Shown in pieces: positions 33,751-43,665 of a stretch of DNA of 64,000 nt; the stretch's first letter is position 1; the number at the start of each line of letters is the position of its first letter. The stretch is from Siphonodentalium dalli (lineage: Eukaryota > Mollusca > Scaphopoda > Gadilida > Siphonodentaliidae). The DNA lies in the NCBI GenBank assembly GCA_032622095.1, contig CP136066.1, positions 167,534,664 to 167,598,663 of the forward strand, in the 5' to 3' direction. The notes under the pieces were generated by a model, which saw only the letters and a program-made list of their open reading frames with translations, was not told the origin of the DNA and searched no databases. Both the position numbers and the translations under genes were made by a program.

Positions 33751-33809
33751 CGTCTACAAACCTTCCAATCATGCAATCATGTAATCTGGGTTTATTTGTC
33801 CATTTTCAG

Positions 33810-34499
33810 GTGGTCGAAATAAACCCGGATTACAGTTATGACCAAAGCTCTTTTACCATATTAGGAAATGATTTGAACATTGTCACTCCAGTGGGCAGCA
33901 TCGAAGTGGAAGATTTTATTTGTCAAAAAGAAAAAGGTCTTGATAAGAGTGATAAATCACAACAAGATCAGAAGTCAGATAATAAAAATCAGAAAGGTAG
34001 CACAAAACAGAAACGTCGTGCCTCGAGACAGAAATGCTTTGTTTGCGAAACTTGTGGTAAAATGCTGACGTCGAAAAGTGGTTTGGTTGTTCATCGCCGT
34101 TTACATGATGATGGTGATGGTTACACTTGTGAGTTCTGTGGAAAGAAGTTCGCTCAAAAGATTTCACTGGAGGGCCATGTGAATAAACACAAGGAAAGCA
34201 AACCGCACTTATGTTCGCAATGTGGCAAATGTTTTTATCACAAAACAAGCCTACTCCGACATCAGAAGACCTGCAAAACAGATGTTAAACCTAAACCTTC
34301 AGTTCGAAGATCGATTCCAGGATTTTATGGTTGTACTTTTTGTCATAAAAAGTTTTCAAGGAAAGATAGCTTGCAGGATCACATTGATACGGAACATGAG
34401 GGGAAGACTCGTACATGTCGGGACTGTGGTAAAGAGTACTTTAGAAGGAGCAGTCTTTCCAAGCATAGGAAAGCAACAGGACACATGGGTCCATCATAG
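33810..34499 (+). CDS. ZE10: five-finger divergent terminal exon (229 aa)
   Basis: The acceptor TTTGTCCATTTTCAG ends at 33809, phase 0, so it is splice-compatible with the others, but the content differs. Residues 1-75 are finger-free: an acidic/hydrophobic start (VVEINPDYSYD) then a Lys/Gln/Ser-rich stretch (about 40-75). Fingers: F1 C79-C82-H95-H99; F2 C107-C110-H123-H127; F3 C135-C138-H151-C155 (a C2HC variant); F4 C175-C178-H191-H196; F5 C203-C206-H219-H225 (x5 spacing). Linkers F2-F3 (ESKPHLC) are near canonical. It lacks the YHHS signature of its neighbours. It may be an older founder exon or a captured unrelated exon. A palindromic MITE ends roughly 60 bp upstream. Confidence 0.85.
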   Translation: MVEINPDYSYDQSSFTILGNDLNIVTPVGSIEVEDFICQKEKGLDKSDKSQQDQKSDNKNQKGSTKQKRRASRQKCFVCETCGKMLTSKSGLVVHRRLHDDGDGYTCEFCGKKFAQKISLEGHVNKHKESKPHLCSQCGKCFYHKTSLLRHQKTCKTDVKPKPSVRRSIPGFYGCTFCHKKFSRKDSLQDHIDTEHEGKTRTCRDCGKEYFRRSSLSKHRKATGHMGPS

Positions 34500-34603
34500 G
34501 ACTAGGACAAGGCTCAGAACACTCTCTAAGATAATCAACAACAAAATCTTGACATATCAGCTGACATCCTAATATCCTCACCCCTAAAACCACAAAAACC
34601 AGA

Positions 34604-34715
34604 TACAGTAATGCTCTAAGTAATCGACCTCTTAACGACAGCAGAATTATGGGTAACTTTTCAGGATTTGGTCGGAAATATGGCTTGTTGCCATTCATCG
34701 GAAAGCTCTCCCCGA
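34604..34715. mobile_element. CAGTAATGCCC MITE, left half only, after ZE10
   Basis: The left half ends at CTCTCCCCGA, about the palindrome centre. It starts 105 bp after the ZE10 stop. Confidence 0.75.
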
Positions 34716-36284
34716 ATCCAAAATCACATCCGACAGTTTGCAGTCCCTTTTAGCGAGATTCAAACGTCATAAACTACTCAGTTCTAACGTGTCAACATCG
34801 TAAATAGTTTTATTGATTTTTGTCTTCTACAAAAACAACTACAAAATTTCTAATGGCACATCAAATTGATCATGTACGCCTCACTAACATCCTCAGCCAA
34901 ACCATCTCAGATTACACCTAACATCAATTGAGTCATACATTTAGGCCTTTCTTGTCATCAAGGCTCAAAATAAGTGGCCGGTCACGGTCATTGTCCGTCG
35001 AAAAATAGCTTATGTCCAGTGCACTTCTCTGTCTGTTGGACATTTTGTCAATGCAAATTTTAAACAATCTGTATGTTTGGGTATGTCCAAGGAGCCACTA
35101 CTGGCTAAAATCAGACATTGAAAGTAAAAAAATAGCTCTTTTTAATTTCAGATCAATTCAGGGTGAATAAAATTATGTTGTTTGTGAATTGCATACTGTG
35201 TATTTATTAATCGACGAAAAGTTGACAAACTTTTGAAAACAAAAATAACATGGGTTTTTCCTGGGTGGTGATTGGACACTCACTAAAATGTGTGCATCAT
35301 TTATGAGTAATAAGTCGATTGGAATTAGTTAAATACTGTCTCATGCAGTACATCTGAAAATTTGACAGGCACCATTTTTGTCATACTATTTTTCAAACAA
35401 ACTGATACAGAGTACTTCATTTGTGTCCAAACTCAGTTGATTGCTCCAACATTGTGACCAAAGTTGTCAGTCGAAGGATTCTCCTAGATGTACTGAGATG
35501 TATGGACTTGTGTATTCCACAAACCTATGACAGGCAATTTTGGTCAGAATGTTATGGAAAACTACTGACTATTTCCGAACAAATAAGGTATCAACTTGTT
35601 TTAAAAATAAACTAGCATATGCTCGTAACAGTCAAAATGTTATGTTTTGTGTCAGTTCCTCATATATTATGTTTTTGTGTGTTTGAGCATTTTGAATGCG
35701 TGGTACTCACAAACGTCGAAACCACTTGATTCCCCACCGTAGTATATTGAGGACAAATTTAACTCGCCGGAAATTTACATCGAGTAGGACATCACTGCAT
35801 CCTCGTTTTGGTTTGAAGATGGGTGTATATGCTCCAAGTGATTATTCTGTTATTTAAAGAACTATGGACGTTATTGAAATGAACTCGAAAGAAGTATAAC
35901 CACAACTACATATAGACTTCTGACTTCAGGAAAAATCAACAATTGGCAGCGTGAATTTTAAAGTTGAGTAGTTGGGTGACATATAATTAACTTAGACTAT
36001 ATGACATTGATAGCAGTCCAGGGTTTTATGGGACGTGCCTTCTTTCGTGTACCTTCAGAAAGTACATTTTACAAGCAATGCAACATCGAATATTTTAGCA
36101 TGACTAAGTGCTTTACATGCACATGTGAATAATGGTGTTGGGGTTTGTTGACAGTGTGCATGTGAATATAATTGACACCAAAGAGTGCGCGAAAAATAGT
36201 ACTGCATGAATCTAAATACGAGTATGGTAGGATCCTTCTGTACGTGTATTATCTATTGTCTGATTATTTTTCCTGAAAACCCCT
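34716..36284. other. Longest repeat-poor stretch between exons
   Basis: About 1.5 kb between ZE10 and ZE11 without a recognisable MITE, satellite or coding frame. The 35421-35615 frame has no zinc-finger pattern. Confidence 0.45.
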
Positions 36285-36361
36285 CCAGGCGAATAATATG
36301 CCATTCCAGTGTATGCTTTTATAACTGAGTGGGAGATTCCATTTAGTATAGAAAGGGTTAA
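36285..36361. mobile_element. CCCTTTCTATACT-family MITE, right end near ZE11
   Basis: AATAATATGCCATTCCAGTGT .. CATTTAGTATAGAAAGGGTTAA with TTAA at 36358-36361, about 30 bp before a TA-flanked MITE. Confidence 0.55.
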
Positions 36362-36391
36362 TACTGGTTAATAGCTAACTTATTATGCACC

Positions 36392-36587
36392 TACAGTAAT
36401 GACCTAAATAATCGACTTCTAACCACAGCAGAATTATGGGTAATTTCTCAAGATTTAGTCGGAAATATGGCTTGTTGCCATTCATCGGAAAGCTGAATGG
36501 CAACAAGCCATATTTCCGACTAAATCCTGAAAAGTTACCCATAATTCTGCTGTGGTTAAGGAGTCAATTATTTAGGGCATTACTGTA
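36392..36587. mobile_element. CAGTAATGCCC MITE before ZE11
   Basis: Both termini; the centre is shortened. It ends 76 bp before the ZE11 exon. Confidence 0.8.
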
Positions 36588-36663
36588 CATGTTTCAAAAT
36601 TGAAGGACTGATTTCTCAGACTTGAACTTTGACCTGAAGTGTCCGTTTTTGTTTCCTCTGCAG

Positions 36664-36936
36664 GGAATGTTAAAATGCACTGATTGTGGCAGATCATACT
36701 CAACAAGAGCTAGCTTCCTCATGCACTTCAAGTATCACCATAGCAACGAAGTATACTCATGTGACGTCTGCGGCCGAACATTCAAGGGGAAGAACACCCT
36801 AACGAGACATGAATACACTCATTCGCAGCAGAAACCATACCAGTGTCTTGTCTGCGAGTGTTCGTTTATCCAGAGATTTCAGCTTGATGTTCATATGAAG
36901 CAAAAACATCCGGAGTACCCATGGATGAACAATTGA
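36664..36936 (+). CDS. ZE11: three-finger C2H2 terminal exon (90 aa)
   Basis: The acceptor TTTTTGTTTCCTCTGCAG ends at 36663. It opens GMLKCTDCGRSY in phase 0. Finger 1 C5-C8-H21-H25, helix TRASFLM, still with KYHHSN. Finger 2 C33-C36-H49-H53, helix GKNTLTR. A near-canonical linker (SQQKPYQ) leads to finger 3 C61-C64-H77-H82, helix IQRFQLDV. The tail PEYPWMNN ends at TGA. The HPE motif after finger 3 recurs in ZE13 and ZE14, and HPG in ZE12. A candidate AATAAA is at 36991-36996. A TA-flanked MITE ends 76 bp before the exon. After this exon the array is interrupted for 21 kb by repeats. Confidence 0.9.
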   Translation, partial: GMLKCTDCGRSYSTRASFLMHFKYHHSNEVYSCDVCGRTFKGKNTLTRHEYTHSQQKPYQCLVCECSFIQRFQLDVHMKQKHPEYPWMNN

Positions 36937-37906
36937 ATTTTCCCAAGCATTAAAGATGGTCTATCTCTTACAACAAGTTTCATATAAAATAATAAATATG
37001 AATCGAAGACCCCTGTCTGGAAATTCTTGGATCAATTAATTTTGATTTGTTTGAAATTTTCTGATATAATACATACAATCAAATTGGGAGATTTACGGCT
37101 CGTCGATCGTAGCAAGCGGGATAACTCTATCTTCATCTGAAATCGCGTGAATGCTTCATGATTGTCTGTTCTAAAAAATAGTATATAAAGAAAAATTTCG
37201 ATATAAAATCAATATTAATTGATAGAAGCATTTCCTGATATATGTAGTTGTCTTTGACTCATGTTTATTATTTTATGCCTCAGAAACTAAGAGGAGATAG
37301 GAAGAGATAGACCAGCTTTAATGATGGATAGTTGTCTCTTAGGTGAACTTTCTGTATTGACTACCATTGTGAAAAATAGCAATTTTGAGTCAGAGATGCC
37401 TACAAGCGTTTGTTTTCCAATTTTCTTTTCACAAACTCGGTCAGGAAATGTTACTATTTTTAGACATTATAAATTCACCTTTTAAAACACTTTTAAGTGA
37501 AATTGTGTAACACATGTTTTCCATGTGTTTTTGAGGAATAATAATGGATAGGTGGCTGGAAATGTTACCGGGAAGAGATAGATCATATACAAATATAAAA
37601 GAGTAGGATCTGTTTATTAGTGATTTTCTCCCAAACCCCTCGACCGATTTCAACCAAATTTGGTGTGTTCACTCGGGGGCAACCTGGCATTTAAAAAAAA
37701 AAAAAATTTTAAATTTATTTTGTAAATTGAGCAATGAGTTAAATATAAAAAATAATTGAATTTAAAAAAAAATTGTTTAAAAGATCAAAATGTGTGCAAA
37801 GCTCACAAAGGGGTCACAGACCCCTACTCAGCTAGTCTTTTTAATAACAGGTTAAAATCTCATGAAAAATCACCATTTGTTTGACTATTAAAAATCCAAA
37901 TTTACC

Positions 37907-38114
37907 TACAGTAATGTCCTAAGTAATCGACTCCTTAAACATAGCAGAATTATGGGTAACTTTTCAGGATTTAGTCGGAAATATGGATTGTTGCCATTGT
38001 CTCCCCGAGAGCTTTCCGATGAATGGCAACAAGCCATATTTCCGACTAAATCCTGAAAAGTTTATAATTCTGGTGTGTTTATTAAGGAGTCGATTACTTT
38101 AGGGCATTACTGTA
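37907..38114. mobile_element. CAGTAATGCCC MITE
   Basis: Both termini; diverged copy. Confidence 0.75.
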
Positions 38115-38927
38115 TTTTTGTAAGTATCTATTTCATCTGTTGTATATTTGCCATAATTAGATGCAGGCATATTGTGTGTGGGGATATATATTGTTTGTGG
38201 GGATATATATTGGTCAGTCGTAAACATAATGGTCCTGTCAAGGTGGTTCAGTCCGGTCCAGTTCTCGGCAGTCCGATTCTCTTGCCTGGACCAGTCCAAA
38301 GCGGTCCAGTCCACCTTTATATGAATAAATTACTTAGTTTAACAAATCTCGCAACATAGCACTTGAAAATCAAGTCCACAACATTGAAATTAGTCGAAAC
38401 TAGTTTAGTTAATAATGTCTGTCGCCCACACTCTCCCCCTACAATCTACATATAATTGTCACACTGCAATAATTCCCTGTCTATACTGGTCTATATGAAT
38501 TTAAATAGACTATAATTGGAACAGTTGTACCCCTCATTTCACATATATGTGCTATGTTGTTAAAAAGTTAATTATCCTTCAAATGCAGTCAAAATAGCCA
38601 CATGCTCCAGACCATATGTAATGTAGATAGGGTAACTGGGTATATGTGTCGTTTTCCACTGGTTTGAAGATATCCAAACAACAACATAAAACTGTTATCA
38701 ACATCAACAACATGTGTATAATGTATTATGTATCTTAATACTGGTACTACCATACCAGACTGACAGTCTGATCTGGCAAGGTATATTTCTCATTACCAAA
38801 TGCCTTAGCGATTTAATACCTTGATATTGATGTTGACAATTTTTGAATGATAGGGCCTTGTCCTACACATGTCTTGTGCCAATTAAAAGTCCAATCATGT
38901 GACGGGGACATTTTAATCATCACATCT
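38115..38927. other. Unassigned stretch
   Basis: Short local GGTCCAGT repeats near 38255-38310 only. Confidence 0.4.
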
Positions 38928-39160
38928 ACATTAATACCCTAAATAATCGACTCCTTATCCACAGCAGAATTATGGGTAATTTTTCAGGATTTAATTGGAA
39001 ATATGGCTTGTTGCCATTCTTTCCGATGAATGGCAACAAGCCATATTTCCGACTAAATCCTAATGAGAGCTTTCCGATGAATGGCAACAAGTAATATTTC
39101 CGACTATTTCCTGAAAAATAACCAATAATTCTGCTGTGGTTAAGGAGTTGATTAATTAGG
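38928..39160. mobile_element. CAGTAATGCCC MITE with repeated centre
   Basis: The right arm segment GATGAATGGCAACAAG.. occurs twice in a row, so this copy has an internal duplication; the right terminus has degenerated. Confidence 0.7.
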
Positions 39161-40242
39161 GAGTGGTAGCTGTCAATTTGTTAACTACAATAACAGAACT
39201 TCAACAATACTGATATCAACAATGTCCTCAAATAAGATATAGTCACAATGTTTCGTTTCTGATTTAGTTCGATTCCAATGACCCAAAGGCGAAAGTGGAC
39301 TGGTCAACCAGTCTGCATCCCTAGTGGATATTTAAAATTGAATTTTCTAAGACATGAATTGACAGGCTGTAATTGTGTTGTTTGTATGATGTCAGACTGT
39401 ATATGTACTGTTCAGCCAGACAGCCACTATTTGTCTGTTTGATGAATGTATTAGTGACATTCAAGTATTCAAATAGTGTGTCTGTCATTTGCAGAATGAG
39501 GCCCTCAGAGGGTGAATTTAGTGATGCTATCCTGCACAGTGGGCTTGCATCATCAAATTCACCCTCTGGTGGCCTCATTCTGCATAGGCCTGATCTTCTG
39601 GGAAGTATATGTAGTCTCAAATTAACATTGTTTTAGTTAATTTTTCCCCTTCTGTGAAGTTTCTATATTTTGCAGAAGATAATATGTAAATATTTAGTTT
39701 TTCAATCGTCCCAAATTAATAAATGATTAACGTTAACAACTTCCAACAAGTCACTACACATATTTTATATATAAAATATTTGCGTTAATTCTATCAGTGA
39801 ATTTTGATGGAAATTTGATGAAAATACTTGTGACGATCAAGTTTATTCACTACATTTATCTGTTTAAACACTTCAGTGGGTGAGGCTTTCAAATTATCAT
39901 ATTTTTATGACATTCTAAAGTTTTAATGACAGATGCCCAGTAGACAGTAGTGTTTATTTCATTTTATTTTATCCCCACTTTTCAAAGAAAATGGGGGTAT
40001 ACTGTAATGAGTGTGTCCATTGTCCTTGTATCCGTTTGTCTGTCCGTCGGGGCATATATCTCAGCCTTGGGTTATCATATCTGAATGAAATTAGGAATGG
40101 AGGTTTGCTTTCAAAGTTTATCTGGAAATACTGGTTTTTGTCCATCTGCGCAGACATCTCAGCCATGGGTTATCAAATCTGATTGAAATTTAGTATGTAC
40201 AGCTATGCTCTAATTAATCGACCCTCCTTAATGATGTTGAAC

Positions 40243-43200
40243 TGACTGGGACCAGCCGAGAGGGCGACGTGGGCGAAGAAGTCTCCCTATTCTTGCTCAC
40301 TTCGCCCTAATTTTGCAGCCGGGCGAAGTTTAAGTCGCCCTGAAATTTCCGAAGTTGACCGACGAAAATCGGCAAAATATTCATCCTAATTTAGTGCCAA
40401 CATTGATTGAACCCAGTTATCCATTGAAAGTTAGACAGTGTCTTATAACACACCATAATTCTTATTAACATCTGTTTTAATCCGATTTGGGAGCATATTC
40501 ACACCTGAGAGTTGATTGCAGACAGCCGTGAAGACATCGTAAGGTGTCTACATTGACTTGTGATTTTTAGATTATCACACCTAAAGATTACAACTCATAC
40601 ACCTTGGCATGTGTCAGTTTATGACCCCCTTTGTTCAAGTTTGTAAAGGCCAGACAACTTTGAAATCAAATTCATTTGTGTAACATGTTAATTAATAACT
40701 GTACCCAACTTATGCACTTTTAATGAGTGAGAATATTTAAGATTTCGTTTCGTTTAGTATTTTTTTCGTATTCATAAGCATTTTTAGCTCAACTTTACTT
40801 TGTAAAGTTTGAGCTATTGCCATGGCTTTGTCGTCCGTCGTCCGTGTGTATGTGTGTGCGTGTGTACGTAAGGCGTCAACAATGCAGTCTACAGGTCGTA
40901 CCTTTGGTCGGATCATTATGAAATTTGTCATAGCTGTTGACATCAACATTTAGACCAGAATGATTAATTTTGGGGTCATTCGGTAAAAAAACATGGCCGC
41001 CAGTGGCCATCTTGCATTTCAAAATTCAATCCATTAGCACGGGCTACAGGGCGTACTGTTTGTCTGATCGTCATGAAATTTGTCATGGATGTTAATATTG
41101 ACATGTAGATGGGAACGAGTAATTTTGGGGTCATTCGGCCCAAAAACATGGCCGCCTGCAGCCATCTTGGATTTTACTCTTTGTATGACTAAATTCTTTA
41201 GCACGGGCTACAGGTCGTACTTTTAGTCTGATCATCATAAAATTTGTCAAGAATGTTAATAATGACATGTAGATGGGAACGAGTCATTTTGGGGTCATTC
41301 GGCCAAAAAACATGGCCGCCAGCAGGCATCTTTGATTTCACTCTTTGTATGACTAAATCCTTTAGCACGGGCTACAGGTCGTACCTTTAGTCCGATCATC
41401 ATAAAATTTGTCATGGCTGTTGAAATTGGAATGTAGATGGGAACGAGTCATTTTGGGGTCATTCGGACAAAAAACATGGCCGCCAACGGCCATCTTGGAT
41501 TTCAAAATTCAATCCATTAGCACGGGCCACAGGTCGTACTGTTCGTCTGATCATCATGAAATTTGTCATGTAGATGGGAACGAGTAATTTTGGGGTCATT
41601 CGGCCAAAAAACATGGCGGCCAGCAGCCTTCTTGGATTTTACTCTTTGTATGACTAAATTCTTTAGCACGGGCTACAGGTCGTACCTTTAGTCTGATCAT
41701 CATCAAATTTGTCATGGATGTTAATATTGACATGTAGATGGGAACGAGTAATTTTGGGGTCATTCGGCCAAAAAACATGGCCGCCAGCAGCCATCTTGGA
41801 TTTTACTCTTTGTATGACTAAATCCTTTAGCACGGGCTACAGGTCGTACTTTTAGTCTGATCATCATAAAATTTGTCAAGAATGTTAATAATGACATGTA
41901 GATGGGAACGAGTCATTTTGGGGTCAATTGGCCAAAAAACATGGCCGCCAGCAGCCATCTTGGATTTTACTCTTTGTATGACTAAATCCTTTAGCACGGG
42001 CTACAGGCCGTACCTTTAGTCTGATCATCATAAAATTTGTCATGGCTGTTGAAATTGGAATGTAGATGGGAACGAGTAATTTTGGGGTCATTCGGCCAAT
42101 AAACATGGCCGCCAGTGGCCATCTTGGATTTCAAAATTTAATCCATTAGCACGGGCCACAGGTCGTACTGTTCGTCTGATCATCATAAAATTTGTCATGG
42201 ATGTTAACAATGACATGTAGATGGGAACGAGTAATTTTGGGGTCATTCGGCCAAAAAACATGGTCGCCAGCAGCCATCTTGGATTTTACTCTTTGTATGA
42301 CTAAATCCTTTAGCACGGGCTACAGGTTGTACCTTTAGTCTGATCATCATAAAATTTGTCGTGAATGTTAATAATGATATGTAGATGGGAACGAGTCATT
42401 TTGGGGTCATTCGGCAGAAAAACATGGCCGCCAGCAGCCGTCTTTGATTTTACTCTTTGTATGACTAAATCCTTTAGCACGGGCTACAGGTCGTACCTTT
42501 AGTCTGATCATCATAAAATTTGTCATGGCTGTTGAAATTGGAATGTAAATGGGAACGAGTAATTTTGGGGTCATTCGGCAGAAAAACATGGCCGCCAGCA
42601 GCCATCTTTGATTTTACTCTTTGTATGACTAAATCCTTTAGCACGGGCTACAGGTCGTACATTTAGTCTGATCATCATAAAATTTGTATCATGGCTGTTG
42701 AAATTGGAATGTAAATGGGAACGAGTCATTTTGGGGTCATTCGGACAAAAAACATGGCCGCCAGTGGCCATCTTGGATTTCAAAATTTAATCCATTAGCA
42801 TGGGCCACAGGTCGTACTGTTCATCTGATCATCATGAAATTTGTCATGGTTGTTAATATTGGATTTTACTCTTTGTATGACTAAATTCTTTAGCATGGGC
42901 TACAGGTCGTACCTTTAGTCTGATCGTCATAAAATTTGTCATAGATGTTAATAATGACATGTAGATGGGAACGAGTCATTTTGGTGTCATTCGGCCAAAA
43001 AACATGGCCGCCAGCAGCCATCTTGGATTTTACTCTTTGTATGACTAAATCCTTTAGCATAGGCTACAGGTCGTACCTTTAGTCTGATCGTCATAAAATT
43101 TGTCATGGATGTTAACGATGACATGTAGATGGGATACAATCATTTTGGGGTCATTCGGCCGAAAACATGGCCGCCAGCAGCCATCTTGGATTTTACTTTT

Positions 43201-43665
43201 CTCTTCATGTCTATAAACTAGTATTAGACATTCAACTTTCCACATTCCTAATCGCTCCATTGACTGCAATACATTAAATTATTCCCTTTCCAAGTTGAGC
43301 TACAGTGTCATTGACACTTTCATTTAATTTATTTTGTTTTTTGTATTCATAAGCGGTTGTAAAAATGCCGTTTTCCAAAAAAAATTATTATATAAAATGC
43401 TACCATTCTCTCAGAATTATATTTGGATATTATTCATTGTTATTAGAGTGATGATTTGAACATAATTATTCCATATTTGAACCATTGTTTCATCATTTTA
43501 ATTGAGATATTACATATCTCCTATTTTCGTTATATAGACGACTACTGCACTGGTCGATTACAATTTTGTAAAGCCGACTTCGCCCTATCGCATTCACACT
43601 TCGCCTTATTTTTGTGACAGGGAGAAGTCACTTCACCGTGAAAATCAGGTCTAGGCTGGTCCCTG
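40243..43665. mobile_element. GGGACCAGCC-family repeat split by element b
   Basis: Inverted ends: CTGGGACCAGCCGAGAGGGC at the left and CTAGGCTGGTCCCTGG at the right, with TTGAAC directly outside each end (possible 6-bp target duplication). Other copies with GGCGAC..GAGAAGT..CTCCC character: about 15348-16131, 20158-20953 and 53930-57396, each split by another element. Confidence 0.55.
40785..43323 (+). mobile_element. Pearl-like element b with ~165-bp tandem core
   Basis: It opens TAGCTCAACTTTACTTTG (itself a small hairpin with CAAAGTTTGAGCT), continues through a TG-rich segment and about 14 units of a ~165-bp repeat (GGTCATTCGGCCAAAAAACA type), and closes CCAAGTTGAGCTACAGTGTC..ACTTTCAT. The ends AGCTCAACTT / AAGTTGAGCT are inverted repeats. 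Unit length near 165 is a multiple of 3, which makes spurious open frames on the minus strand. No transposase is seen, so it is non-autonomous. Pearl elements of bivalves have this layout and some are now assigned to Helitron-like families; that assignment is inference. Confidence 0.75.

Noticed and set aside
33741-33809. ATG at 33741 as the start of the ZE10 protein
   Set aside because: It lies in a MITE and the splice-acceptor pyrimidine region. A CAG acceptor at 33807-33809 in the same phase as all other ZE exons is the better explanation.
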